The notes: a model not told the origin generated them from the letters alone. Positions 1-11,271 are shown, counted from the stretch's first letter. The stretch: DNA of 64,000 nt from Notospermus geniculatus (GCA_002633025.1 NMRB01000010.1:615686-679685); one strand, 5' to 3'. Numbers and translations: made by a program.

Positions 1-878
1 CCGCTGTAGACATCCCTGATAAAAACGATTTGATAGATGTTTGCAAATCGTAAAATGTCATAACTTTGTAGCAGAATAATTTTGACTCGTAATCGGAAGT
101 GCACGTAAATCGCAAATTAGTCGTGTTTCAAGTTGTAACGACTTGGATTACGACTTCAATAATCATATCGTTATTTATCCGCACTTCCGATTAAAAAGGC
201 CAAATTTTTCTGCCTTCAATTTGTGTTTGACGAAGTGAAAACTTCTATCAAATCGCTTTTATCAAGGACTGAGGATGTCCATAGCGGACTGCAATTCATT
301 CTGGTAGTTAGAGTCGGAGTCGGAGTCGGGCCGCTGCGCAACCTCTCTAATTACACCGTCTGTTGGGGTGGGCTGGACAAGAATAAAATTAAAAACGACA
401 GACGACTACTCCTATGGCGTTTGATAAAGTCTGGCGGCCAACTCTTTATTCCACATCAAGTAACAATCGACGGACCGCAACAGACTCCGCCTTAACAAAC
501 ATTTCGCTCTAAAACGTACACCGTCCATGCATGAGTCTGACGACGTTGTTCCATATATATAACACTTGTGATTAAAAAAATGTTATATTTGTGGTTTTAT
601 GTAAATGAAGGCCTCGTTCAGCCTGTTTGACATCCATTCCACGTCGCATCGGAATCGTCAAACTATTATATAAACGACGGAGACACAATGGCATATGGAA
701 CAGCACATCCAGTTGAGTTCCCATCAACTGCTGGCCCATCCACGGCAAAAGCCGAAAATGTTAGGTCTCTCGAAGTGGGTTGAAACATTTAAAGGAGTCG
801 TCGGATTTGCCCNACGAGATTGCTCATAACTGATATGTACCTCCCTCTGTCATTGGACTATTATGTCCAACCCGGTGA
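1..878. other. non-coding left edge with a sequence gap
   Basis: I see no convincing exon here. A 13-bp inverted repeat (arms 90-102 and 181-193, taatcggaagtgc and its complement) brackets AT-rich DNA that also repeats variants of cgtaatc and cgatttacg, so this may be a decayed foldback element. A single N at 813 marks an assembly join. The missing 5' part of the SLC35G-like transporter downstream would lie here or beyond the gap, but I could not place its exons. Confidence 0.5.
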
Positions 879-1855
879 GCACATGGTCCATGGACCATTT
901 CATTGAAGAACGAGTTGTACTTTTGGCTTTCATGTTTTTTTTATCCCGTGGGATTAGTTGTCTTCTGGATTGGAAGTACCAAGATGAATTACGGAGATGC
1001 AGTTGCACTCTACAACCTGGAGCCTATCTTTGTAAGCATCATTGGATGTATTCTGCCTGTAAAGAGACGCGATAAACGGAACGTGGTTGAAATTGTTTCA
1101 ATGATTCTCATGATTGGTGCAGCATTTCTTGTCTTGCAACCTCCCTTTGTCTTCAATTGGATAAGACAGCAAATCAATAATGGGAATAAAACACCCATCG
1201 CTGATATGTCAATGCCCGTAAATCTGACACATTTGGGGCGACAGGAAACTCCAGTCAACATATCGACGTCACGGTGGCAAACTGTAAACGAACCGTCCTT
1301 TCCGAATGGAAGTTATCTGCAAGACACCAACGAAATACGGCCGGCGAATGACGCAGATTTAATTCATATATCTCGATCCGTCGCGGCCCTATTATGTGTT
1401 TTAGGTTCTGCGATAGTAGCCACCGGAATGGTATGCACCTTTCAACTGTAGAGGAATACAGCTTTGCCACGAACGTATTTCAAACAAGTTTACTGATTTT
1501 ACCTATTCTTGCGATTGCTAATGCCGTCTCCCGCACTTGGGCTTGGCCTTCAACACCCATAGGATGGGTGATCCTTTCCGTGTACGTAAACGTTGGATTT
1601 CTCGCGCTGGCATGCCAGAGCATTGCTTTGAGCCTGGTTACGGCTACCCTAGTTTCAATTACCGGTATGACTGAGGTAGCCTTTGGCTATGTCCTTGCAC
1701 TGATCCTTCAAGGGAAAATCCCAGACGAATTGTCAGTCGCCGGCGCAGTAATCATTTCTTCCGTTGTCGTCGGCCTTGGTTTTTACCGACTCTACAAAGA
1801 AGGCAAGACGCATGAAACTTCGAATGCGGATGAAGGATACGAACGGATGAAATGA
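879..1855 (+). CDS. SLC35G/EamA-type membrane transporter, 5'-partial
   Basis: The open frame covers 879-1430 and 1454-1855. The first part has hydrophobic segments and the EamA-like stretch YGDAVALYNLEPIFVSIIG. The second has YVNVGFLALACQSIALSLV, then a late EamA helix region ending in GLGFYRLYKE and a short charged tail. Members of the drug/metabolite transporter superfamily (SLC35G) have about ten helices and move small solutes across membranes; the substrate is not predictable here. The N-terminal helices are missing, as the upstream frame meets a stop at 876 next to a possible donor (gtgagc). The two parts are in different frames and are separated by a 23-nt GT...AG segment (1431-1453) whose removal joins ATG to GAA in phase 0. 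This is probably a collapsed intron in the assembly, otherwise a frameshift. The stop is TGA at 1853-1855. Family call is moderate. Confidence 0.6.
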
Positions 1856-2196
1856 GTCCTCAACACGGGACGAGGCAAGGGTTGTTCCCATACTTTCTGC
1901 GGAACCGGGCTACAGAAGTAAGATGTCAAACTCAAGCAGTACACATGTATTTCTACCTAATCAAGTTACCATGGGAGGGACCATGGGTAGTCGGCCACCA
2001 ATGAGATGCCGACAGCCTGTTCAACAAATCCATGTCCCATCTCATGCAAAGACCTCCATCAGAATTCTTCACCCAAAACCAATTCTTCATTTCTGCAGTG
2101 ACTTCCTTAATTTATCCCTCTTGGTAAGAGTTAAGGCAAAAAAACATAGTAGTATTCATGTACATGTACAGGCAGGGACGAAATCTGTCGTTAATG

Positions 2197-2318
2197 GGGA
2201 GTTTTCGCAAAGCCCCCGAAACGCGAACGCCGAACCCATTGTTCGATGCTACGAAGAGACCACCGAACAAAAGGATGGACGTTCCCGTTGGCGTTTCGGG
2301 GGCTTTGCGAAAACTCCC
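2197..2318. mobile_element. MITE-like inverted repeat, copy A
   Basis: Perfect 28-bp arms (2197-2224 and 2291-2318, beginning gggagttttcgcaaagc) enclose about 66 bp. The element lacks coding capacity and lies just 3' of the transporter exon. No clear target-site duplication is visible. Confidence 0.65.
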
Positions 2319-2527
2319 TCGTTCAGATGCCCCTCGAACACTCACCACCAGTCCTGAGCCATGGCCCAGATCAGTGCAATCAAGTTGCGTCAATAGACTT
2401 TAATAATAAAAATGTCTATAGTACTACCATGTGTCCCAATAAATTATGTTGGTTACATTTATACCACCAAATAGGATGAAGGGGTTAAGGGGAGGCCTAA
2501 ATACTGGTTGACCTTTCAACTGTAGAG

Positions 2528-2929
2528 GAATACAGCTTTGCCACGAACGTATTTCAAACAAGTTTACTGATTTTACCTATTCTTGCGATTGCTAATGCCG
2601 TCTGCCGCACTTGGGCTTGGCCTTCAACACCCATAGGATGGGTGATCCTTTCCGTGTACGTAAACGTTGGATTTCTCGCGCTGGCATGCCAGAGCATTGC
2701 TTTGAGCCTGGTAACGGCTACCCTAGTTTCAATTACCGGTATGACTGAGGTAGCCTTTGGCTATGTCCTTGCACTGATCCTTCAAGGGAAAATCCCAGAC
2801 GAATTGTCAGTCGCCGGCGCAGTAATCATTTCTTCCGTTGTCGTCGGCCTTGGTTTTTACCGACTCTACAAAGAACGCAAGGCGCATGAAACTTCGAATG
2901 CGGATGAAGGATACGAACGAATGAAATGA
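2528..2929 (+). pseudogene. second copy of the terminal transporter exon
   Basis: This repeats 1454-1855 almost exactly and keeps the open frame from the GAA after the acceptor-like tgtagag to the TGA stop. Amino-acid changes relative to the first copy include an S to C in the AVSRTWAW segment and KEGKTHE to KERKAHE in the tail. No upstream exon is attached. It is either an orphan duplicate exon or the allelic copy of the real one. Confidence 0.6.
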
Positions 2930-3274
2930 GTCCTCAACACGGGTCGAGGCAAGGGTTGTTCCCATACTTTCTGCGGAACCGGGCTACAGAAGTAAGATGT
3001 CAAACTCAAGCAGTACACATGTATATTTCTATAATCAAGTTACCATGGGTGGTCACCAATGAGATGCCGACAGTCTGTTCAACAAATCCATGGCATTCTG
3101 GGGGACTGTTGTGAATTGATGTTGCATCTGAAGCAAAGACCTCCATCAGAATTCTTCACCCTATGCCAATTCTTCATTTCTGCAGTGACTTCCGCAATTC
3201 ATCCCTCTTGGTAAGAGTTAAGGCAAAAAAACATAGTATTGATGTACAGGCAAGGACGAAATCTGTCGTTAATA

Positions 3275-3402
3275 GGGAGTTTTCGCAAAGCCCCCGAAAC
3301 GCCAACGCGAACGCCAAACCCATTGTTCGATGCTACGAAGAGACCACCGAACAAAAGGATAGACGTTCCCGTTGGCGTTTCGGGGGCTTTGCGAAAACTC
3401 CC
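3275..3402. mobile_element. MITE-like inverted repeat, copy B
   Basis: Same element as at 2197-2318, with longer perfect arms of 33 bp (3275-3307 and 3370-3402). The copy-A left arm has lost part of the inner stem (the gccaacg segment). Confidence 0.65.
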
Positions 3403-3533
3403 TCGTTCAGATGCCCCTCGAACACTCACCACCAGTCCTGAGCCATGGCCCAGATCAGTGCAATCAAGTTGCGTCAATAGACTTTAATAATAAAAATGTC
3501 TATAGTACTACATGTATAGCCTTGGCCTAGATG

Positions 3534-6042
3534 GCATTATTAAACCAATTTGACAATGGATTTACTTATTTGATTACTCATCGTGTTGATTGCCGTCCAT
3601 CACCCTCCATTTCTGCAGCTGTGGCTGACAATAGACCTGCTGTCGTCAGCCATGGGACCTTACAAATCAATTCAATTAAGCCAACTTTTGGCAAGTAAGA
3701 GAAGCTGTGCCCCTATCCACAGTTGGTTCCTTATGCCACCTTACATAAGGAACAGCAGTTCCATCGGTCGCTGCCGGCTCATCACTGAGCAGGTCTGAGA
3801 CGAAAACCAGAAAATATCCTGTCTCTCGAAATATAGGAGCACGAATTTTTGTCCATTTTATTCATATACAACACTCAACAAATACAGAACTGGGCCTACG
3901 CGCGTTGGCAAAAAAAGGCCGAATGCGTGGTGGCGATGGTCATTTCCTTCGGAACCAGATGCTTTGTTTCAACCGATCCTATGAAACAACATGGGTATCG
4001 GGTTTCAGATTGAGTTTCTTAATCTTTCCCAGATTGGAATGTATGTACAGTGTACCTGTACATGTACCTGGTGCAAGATCAATCACTCTTTGTATGACGT
4101 AAATACATGATTGTTTTAACTGAAAGGAATCAGTTTATGTGCTGTATTGTTCTCAGAGGAACTCAGCTGGCAGCGAGTTGGACCCTTCCACAGCGCCACC
4201 ACTATAACAGATACACGTTTGCGGATCACAAGACATTTCATGTAAGTACAATTGAGCACGAGTTAAGACATTTTTGCCCGGCCACATGGGTTAAAATTTT
4301 GCTAGATAACGATGGCTTCCCAGCAATTCGCCAACAATTTCTAAAGAATGATTAAAGTCCTATGTTGAGTTTTTGGCAAATTCATAACTTGATCCTCTTC
4401 CTGCGCGGTCTGTTCTCTCACACATTGATTCACGATGTCTTGGTATAACCATAGATTTATCAGAAACGCGAGTGAAAGGAAAGAATAACGAAGTTCCGTC
4501 TTTGAGATGTGGATTATCTTGTTGGTTGTATATCTGATCCTTCGATTTTTGAATAATGCCTTGAGGTTGTTGGTGAACAGAATTAATACATTGACAATGA
4601 GTAGAATTAGCTGTCACCCAGCGCCGAGTTGGATATAAAGGTGCACTTCGTACATTTCATTATTTTCATCGCGTCTGATGGTGTATGTTTCAACGGTGAT
4701 AATCACTGAATACGGATCCTCAATAGGCTACTACTGGTTCTTTATATTATGAGACCACAATANGCATTATTAAACCAATTTGACAATGGATTTACATATT
4801 TGATTACTCATTGATCATGTTGATTGCCTTCCATCACCCTCCACTTCAATCTGAAGCTGTGGCTGACAAGACCTGCTGTCGTCACCCATGGGACCTTACA
4901 AATCAATTCAGTTTCAGTTAAGCCACCTTTTGGCAAGTAAGAGAAGCTTTGCCCCTATCCACAGTTGGTTCCTTATGCCACCTTACATAAGGAACAGCAT
5001 GCAGTTCCATCAGTCGCTGCCGGCCTGAGCAGGTCCGAGACGAAAACCAGAAAATGTCCTGTCTCTCGAAATGATATTTCGAGAGAAAGGACATTTTCTG
5101 GTATTTCGAGAGATAGGAGCACGAATTTTTGGCCATTTTATTCATATACAACACTCAAAAAATACAGAATTGGGCCTACGCGCGTGTTGGCGAAAAAACG
5201 CCGAATGCGTGGTGGCGATGGTCATTTCCTTCGGATCCAGATGCTTTGTTTCAACCGATCCTAATGAAACAACATGGGTATCGGGTTTCAGATTGAGTTT
5301 CTTAATCTTTCCCAGATTGGAATGTACGTGCATGTACCTGTACATGTACCTGGTGCAAGATCAATCACTCTTTGTATGACGTAAATACATGATTGTTTTA
5401 ACTGAAAGGAATCAATTTGTGTGCTCTATTGTTCTCAGAGGAACTCAGCTGGCAGCGAGTTGGACCCTTCCACCGCGCCACCACTACCAGACACGTTTGC
5501 GGATCACAAGACATTTCATGTGAGTACGATTGAGCACGAGTTAAGACATTTTTGCCCGGCCACATGGGTTAAAATTTTGCTAGATAACGATGGCTTCCCA
5601 GCAAGTTCGCCAACAATTTCTAAAGAATGATTAAAGTCCTATGTTGAGTTTTTGGTAAATTCATAACTTGATCCTCTTCCTGCGCGGTCTGTTCTCTCAC
5701 ACATTGATTCACGATGTCTTGGTATAACCATAGATTTATCAGAAACGCGAGTGAAAGGAAAGAATAACGAAGTTCCGTCTTTGAGATGTGGATTATCTTG
5801 TTGGTTGTATATCTGATCCTTCGATTTTTGAATAATGCCTTGAGGTTGTTGGTGAACAGAATTAATACATTGACAATGAGTAGAATTAGCTGTCACCCAG
5901 CGCCGAGTTGGATATAAAGGTGCACTTCGTACATTTCATTATTTTCATCGCGTCTGATGGTGTATGTTTCAACGGTGATAATCACTGAATACGGATCCTC
6001 AATAGGCTACTACTGGTTCTTTATATTATGAGACCACAATAA
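3534..6042 (+). repeat. 1.2-kb tandem duplication joined by one N
   Basis: Copy 1 (3534-4762) and copy 2 (4764-6042) both begin gcattattaaacc and end atgagaccacaata. The junction is a single N at 4763. The copies differ by small indels and substitutions that break the short open frames seen in either copy (for example one extra base near 5605), which argues against coding. Copy 2 has an extra inverted segment near 5050-5100 that duplicates the gacattttctgg stretch. No protein family is recognisable on either strand. Confidence 0.85.
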
Positions 6043-6250
6043 TTTCTTTATAACCCCAATACAAATGTAGTTCTTTACGGAACCAAAACAGGTTCAATAC
6101 AAATGTCATCTCATTAGGTTCTTTTACCTCAATAGCTTCTTTATGGAACCTAAATAGTTCCTGTATGGAGATTCTTTGTGGAACCTCAAAGCTTCTTCTG
6201 TATGGAACCGAAACAGGTTCAATGACGTAACTAGTTAAAAGGATTTTCGA
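6035..6250. repeat. degenerate short repeats of a ttctttatggaacc type
   Basis: Variants of ttctttatggaacc and its complement recur roughly every 30-40 bp between about 6040 and 6240. This is a decayed minisatellite or MITE cluster. Confidence 0.45.
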
Positions 6251-7360
6251 CACTGGAAAAAAGAACCATTTCGGAGCCCTTTGAAAGAGTGCACACTACA
6301 TTACGAAAAAAACATCGTTTTCCCTTCGCCAATATCCAGGTTGTTGTCACCAGGTTGTTGACACTAAGAAAATACTATTTTTTTATAAAGGATGTATAGC
6401 CACTCCATTGATAAACATGTAACAATTGACAGTGATTTGTTGCTTAATGTCCTCGCCCCGTTTAACGATAACCAGAACATATTTTACATTATGATTATTC
6501 AACTTCACACCTAATTAATTTTCTTCAAAAAGCAGTATACTATAACATTACTCTTGCTCTAAATACCACGAATTGTAATATTATTGTAATTGTATAATTG
6601 TGTCCGAAACCCGTAAAATTTTAGCCGCTTGCATTAGCTGTCAAGTGGTATTGTGGGTTAATGTCGAAGTCAACCCATAAACGGACGTGTCTACATTCGC
6701 GCACACGTGAAATCTACCGTTACATGTATTTGATCGAACTCATTGGCGCGTATATATAGATTATCGAAGCCACAAAGCTCGAGACTGAACAACTTAATGC
6801 CAAATCCTCATTAGACGATTACTCCAATCCCCTTATGTTAAATACGCAGGTTTTGTGTTTTCTCTACAAGCCTATTTCCTCGCCGGGACTTTAACGGCGT
6901 TGGTCAGACCACCAATGCAAATCCTCCTTGGTTGTGTTTTCAGATTGAGGTTGTGTTTATGCATTTGGAGGTGCGCGCTGCCATCGACAGGAGGAAGCCT
7001 TTTTCGGTCGTCTGTTTAGAGGAATGAGTGACGTCTGCGACAGTTTTCGATTAAACTTCAATGGTGTCTTCAACGCCGGGATGTTGTAAAAAGTCGGTGA
7101 GAATTTTTGTCAGTTGAACGCTTTGAGTTGAACGTATGGGACACGGCTAGGACGACGGATTTGCGGTCAAACCAGCATTACTCAGTGTTGAAAAGGGAAC
7201 ACAGATTTTTTACTCTTGGCTATCGTATATTGTTCGACGAACAAGTGACAGTCACCAAGCAGTAATTGGTTTGTCTCCGTATCCGTAACGTCTACTGGAA
7301 TCACCAGGAACTTTTCGTCACTGACACCTCTGAGTCGTGATTTGTGACTTACAGTACGCA
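6251..7360. other. intergenic DNA and probable 5' region of the next gene
   Basis: AT-rich DNA with no exon I can support up to about 6700. A TATA-like tatatataga lies near 6752. The stretch 6950-7360 is richer in CpG and probably holds the promoter and 5' UTR of the gene starting at 7361. The sequence acttacag just before the start (ending 7354) could be a splice acceptor joining an untranslated first exon. Confidence 0.35.
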
Positions 7361-8740
7361 ATGAGGAGAGATTCGTTGGCGAGTTCTGAAGACGAAAAGA
7401 CGATTCTGAATGAAATCAACGGTGGAATTCGTAAATTCGTCGTCAATTCCAACCAAAGGGGACGCCCAGGTTCTCAGTCAGGTTGTAGTAGTGAAAGTGG
7501 TGAGTTGTATTCCAAGGATGAAGTAGAGGAAGATGTTTATTTGACTGATAAAACAGTCCCAAAGTTAAATCTACTGAGTAACAGTCTAACTGCCCGATTA
7601 CGGAAGTCCGTGCCCGCCGAGGTTCTCAATAATGACGAGGCCATGCACCGCATTCGTCGGGACACCGTCAAGGACATCGTACGTATGCGAATCTTGAGGA
7701 GGCAGTTGTTCACGGAAGCGACCCAGAAGGCCGCTATTATCACAAGTGAGGAACAGTCTTTGATACAGCGCCATAAGCAAATGAGGCAGCGCACGAAAGA
7801 ACTGAACCGTCAGACGCACGAGCTGTTGTTGAAGAGCAAAATGTCGACAAGCTTACCGGGGATGAAGACAATGCCTAGTCATAAATCTGCTCATTCGGAT
7901 TCCTCGCTGTATAGCTTCGACGGGGAAAAGAGTGAAATGAACATCCATGTTGCTGAAATGATGTATGAGCGAGACGTGGAAGGGAAGATTGAAGTCGGCG
8001 AAGACGACATGAAGGAGATGAAAGAGAAAATGGAGGCAGTGACTCTGCGCCAGAGACCGGGCACCAACGCGTCTGCACGGTCTAAAGAGCGCAGGAGATC
8101 TTCAACCGGGCGCGCTGTAACAGCTTCGCCAAGCATCAGGACCATGCCCAGCCTGAGGTCGGCCATGATGACACATGGGGACACAGCTGACTTGGAAACA
8201 GCAACAGGGAACAGAACTCGCGCAATATCACGCGTTACGTTTGATGCGCCCACCGAATCCTCTGAGAAGGATACTTACGACGATATCTCGGAAGCGACGA
8301 CAGCCACTGAGGAAAAAGAATTAAAGAAACCGAAACCACCGCCGGTGCCTTTTGAAAGATTCGCAATTCGTCCCTTGAGCAACACCAGTCGCCATTCTGC
8401 CCCGATGATACGCCCTACATCGAGGGTAAGCACGGCGTCTTCGAGTGTATACGCCTCGTCCTCGGCAGATTCCGGTGTATCCCTAACTTTCACCCGGCCA
8501 CGCCGGAGTGCAGGCTCAGCACACAGTGGCATGAGAACTAGAGACTTACATCCAGTAGCAACTGGACTCGACCATCAAGGCACGTCTGTCGAAAGGACAA
8601 GATTCAAAGCCTTGAATAAGAAAGGTGACGTGAACGTGACAAAGGTGTGGAGGCGAAAACACATCAAGACTAACGACCTCCCGATTGTGTGGGTAAGAAA
8701 GGATACTTATATTGATGAACCACCCCTTTCGCCATTCTAG
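7361..8740 (+). CDS. unrecognised single-exon gene, 459 aa, Ser/Arg-rich
   Basis: An uninterrupted frame runs from ATG 7361 (MRRDSLASSEDEK) to TAG 8738-8740. I chose this ATG because the frame upstream offers only non-ATG starts. I do not recognise the protein. About residues 85-165 form a basic, probably helical region with the stretch RRDTVKDIVRMRILRRQL, followed by a Gln/Arg-rich probable coiled coil (QSLIQRHKQMRQRTKELNRQ). The middle and C-terminal half are low-complexity, rich in Ser, Thr, Arg and Pro, including a PKPPPVPFERF proline segment that could bind SH3 or similar domains. The C-terminus (DLPIVWVRKDTYIDEPPLS) is less biased and may be a conserved short motif. No signal peptide or membrane segment is visible. 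Length, codon use and the absence of stops support coding; the function is unknown. Confidence 0.75.
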   Translation: MRRDSLASSEDEKTILNEINGGIRKFVVNSNQRGRPGSQSGCSSESGELYSKDEVEEDVYLTDKTVPKLNLLSNSLTARLRKSVPAEVLNNDEAMHRIRRDTVKDIVRMRILRRQLFTEATQKAAIITSEEQSLIQRHKQMRQRTKELNRQTHELLLKSKMSTSLPGMKTMPSHKSAHSDSSLYSFDGEKSEMNIHVAEMMYERDVEGKIEVGEDDMKEMKEKMEAVTLRQRPGTNASARSKERRRSSTGRAVTASPSIRTMPSLRSAMMTHGDTADLETATGNRTRAISRVTFDAPTESSEKDTYDDISEATTATEEKELKKPKPPPVPFERFAIRPLSNTSRHSAPMIRPTSRVSTASSSVYASSSADSGVSLTFTRPRRSAGSAHSGMRTRDLHPVATGLDHQGTSVERTRFKALNKKGDVNVTKVWRRKHIKTNDLPIVWVRKDTYIDEPPLSPF

Positions 8741-9492
8741 AAATGAAACCACTGCAGTCGATTCAAAACAACAAGTCGTGGGTAAACGAGCTCGGCAAAA
8801 TTAACCATTTTCAAAGGGGGAAACAAACCTCATTGGCTCCACATGATTCGCAAAAAAGGATTCTGCACATGGACATTTTGAACTGTTTGCATTCCATCTA
8901 ATCTATTACCGTACGTCGATTTCATTTGTCATTGAGTGATAAATAATAATAATCATAATACGCATGATAATGATGATTTAAAAGACTTGGCAGTTTTCGG
9001 TCTATAGCTCTTCGAAACATTGACGACAGACATTGCTTCTGTAAATCTGTCAACGTGGCGCTAATGCTGGTGTTTTAGTGGAAATATTATTTTCAGGCAT
9101 TTAAAATGCCTGAAAATAATAACAACGGTTGATCAGTAGTTCAGGAATTCGTCCGGAAACACCCTGCATGGCACGTTGCGCTGACTGACTACATGTATAT
9201 GTGAGTCTGATGGTGGTAATAGTAAATACTTCAAGCAATGGCGCTAGATTGAGATTTCTAGTCGTTTGCTTATCATGTAAGACACTTCTTTAGGTATATC
9301 ATCATTAAATCTAGTTACTCATACTAAGAAAGTAAAAAAAATTTTCTGGGGGCCACGGTTGAGTTATCGGTCGCATTGCCAATGGTGGACATCTCCGAAA
9401 ATGATGTTCTTCTTTCCCTTCAGCCAATGATTTCCGTTCACATTTCACAAAGTAAAACCTAAACATGTTACCGACCAGTGACGTCGTCAATA
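8741..9492. other. 3' flank and intergenic DNA
   Basis: Probably begins with the 3' UTR of the upstream gene; I see no clear AATAAA signal within 200 bp. It contains the perfect palindrome listed at 9086-9120. Otherwise nothing recognisable. Confidence 0.3.
9086..9120. repeat. perfect palindrome, 17-bp arms, 1-nt centre
   Basis: Arms 9086-9102 (attattttcaggcattt) and 9104-9120 are exact complements around one base. Confidence 0.8.
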
Positions 9493-10677
9493 GGCAGTTT
9501 TAGCAAGCTCTTACGTTTTACATTTACGATTACGATTTGAAAACGTCATGACGTCGGCTATGCGGGAGTTTTTTACGCGCAAGTCGCTTGCTACACGTAA
9601 GAAACTTACGATTTAATCAACGTCAAATCTTTCACGTTTGTAATCAAATAAATCGCTTTCAATTTGACACACCTAATAATGGGTAAATGTCCAAGTTGTA
9701 GTGAAGATTACAAATAAAATGGTGGACCTATGTGTCTTTGAGAGCCGGACAAACATGGGATACATCGACAACATTTTATCATACACGGAAAGCATTTTAC
9801 GTCAGATGACGCACCATCGCGTCACAAGGCGTCACGTCACTTTGTAATGACGTCATGACAGATACTAGTACAAACTTGACGCTAGGTGGCGATATGTGCA
9901 ATGACGTCAATCATATCGCCACTAGTGACGGTGGTAGGTTTCCATCTTGAAAAGTAGTGCGCGCGCGGAAGGAACAGAAGAAATTCTTCTGTTTGTGAAG
10001 CGGTCACCCCATCACTCGTTTTCTACGCTTACAATATAGATCGTTGAAGACAGGTGTATAAAGGTATAGAGTGATACAAGCAACGGTTGAGTAGATGTAA
10101 AGTAATAATAAAGTTATTCTGTTTCATTTTCGACAAGGTAAATACTGTTTTCTGCAAATAATACCATTTTGAAAAAGAACTTCTCATCACGTGATAGACT
10201 AGCCCGCCGACGATGACGTCAGGATTTCAAGATGGCGATTTAGTATCGATCGCAGTGTTAAAATTTTCGTCCAATTATCAAAAAATTTCAACGCTGTCGT
10301 GGAGTATGATACTAGTACTCCCTCTTCCAGGCCATTGAACGTCTTGATGTCCATTTTCCCAAAAACAGTGACGAAAGATTTCGATATTTAATGAATTGCT
10401 CGAATGGACTTGCAATGAAGTTAGTTGCAGATTTCATTGCGGATTCATTTGATGTGGGAAATTCGCAATTTAAAACATCTTGCGAGTAATTCAAGTTTAT
10501 CCGAGTCTGATGCGATTAGTAAAATGCTTTGTATTGTTTATTATTTAATATTTATGCATGTATGTACTATAATTATTGTGTGTTTCTGTAAAATCTCACC
10601 AGATTATTCAGAATAAATAATTCATTCGTCGTTAAATCGTAATCGTAAATGTAAAACGTAAGCTTGCTAAAACTACC
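9493..10677. mobile_element. 1.2-kb terminal-inverted-repeat element, non-autonomous
   Basis: The left end (9493-9538, ggcagttttagcaagct...) and right end (10634-10677, ...agcttgctaaaactacc) are inverted copies of about 45 bp with few mismatches. TA dinucleotides at 9491-9492 and 10678-10679 flank both ends, as expected for Tc1/mariner-type insertion. No transposase frame is visible. The interior and right flank carry TGACGTCA palindromes (9848, 9902 and 10214 inside; 10712 and 10730 just outside). Confidence 0.65.
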
Positions 10678-11271
10678 TATTATTTGGAGTTTCATGACGT
10701 TGGTGTCCTCATGACGTCATATAGAATAGTGACGTCATTGCGCCGCTTAGCAACATCATACAATTTGCGATACTGCTATCGAAACGACGTGTTTTATCTA
10801 CTTTCACTGGTAAGTGGATTTTAACTGCTTGTAGTATCTTTTATGCATCCGCATTCCGAATTGATTTCAAGCATTGAGAAATGTTGTGATTGTCACTGAC
10901 CAGTCTTTCATGGCCAAAAAGTTTCTTCGACTGCAGCTGAGGGTGTTGAAGTTCTGCACTGTTTTTCAGGCTTTTTAATTGAAGACCACCACAATGATAT
11001 TCGTTACGTTCATTGCAATCTTGTGTGATGTCCTCTGCAGGAAGACCGGCGGCATCAGAAAGAATGCCCGCGCGTTTGAGAGTGAGCAGAGTAAGTACCA
11101 CAGGTAGCGGTGAATCTGCACGTGGCCTTGCGAAGGAACTAGGGCCTAGCCTACATGTAAAATGAAAATGTTACGAAAGCGGGTGCGAAATTTGAAGATA
11201 TGATTTTGTGCCGCAGCTATCGTGGATTTCTCAAAGAATGTGTTAAATAAAATCTGGGCGTGTTTGGGAAA
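10678..11271. other. intergenic DNA, no supported exon
   Basis: Two TGACGTCA sites (10712-10719 and 10730-10737) lie here. A few acceptor-like sites (for example a cag ending near 11040) occur, but no open frame of convincing quality joins them to the gene at 11422. Confidence 0.3.

Larger units (their letters stand above)
1438..3514 (+). repeat. 1-kb tandem duplication (two copies)
   Basis: Copy A (about 1438-2431) and copy B (about 2513-3514) are near-identical. Both contain the last transporter exon, its 3' flank and an inverted-repeat element. They differ by scattered substitutions and small indels and are separated by about 80 bp of unrelated DNA. Copy B starts at an acceptor-like stretch (cctttcaactgtag) with different DNA upstream, so only copy A is attached to the first transporter exon. 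It may be a true duplication or two haplotypes laid end to end. Confidence 0.8.

Noticed and set aside
2112-2393. Short frames spanning the MITE on both strands (duplicated at 3199-3477)
   Set aside because: The inverted repeat makes both strands encode the same peptide (GSFRKAPET), a signature of the palindrome and not of a gene.
4107-5896. Open frames of 80-100 codons present in both copies of the 3.5-6.0 kb duplication
   Set aside because: Small indels between the copies shift the frame (for example near 5605), and no splice context or family is visible.
7891-8253. 120-codon minus-strand frame inside the 7361-8740 gene
   Set aside because: Shadow frame; the plus-strand frame is much longer and has its own ATG and stop.
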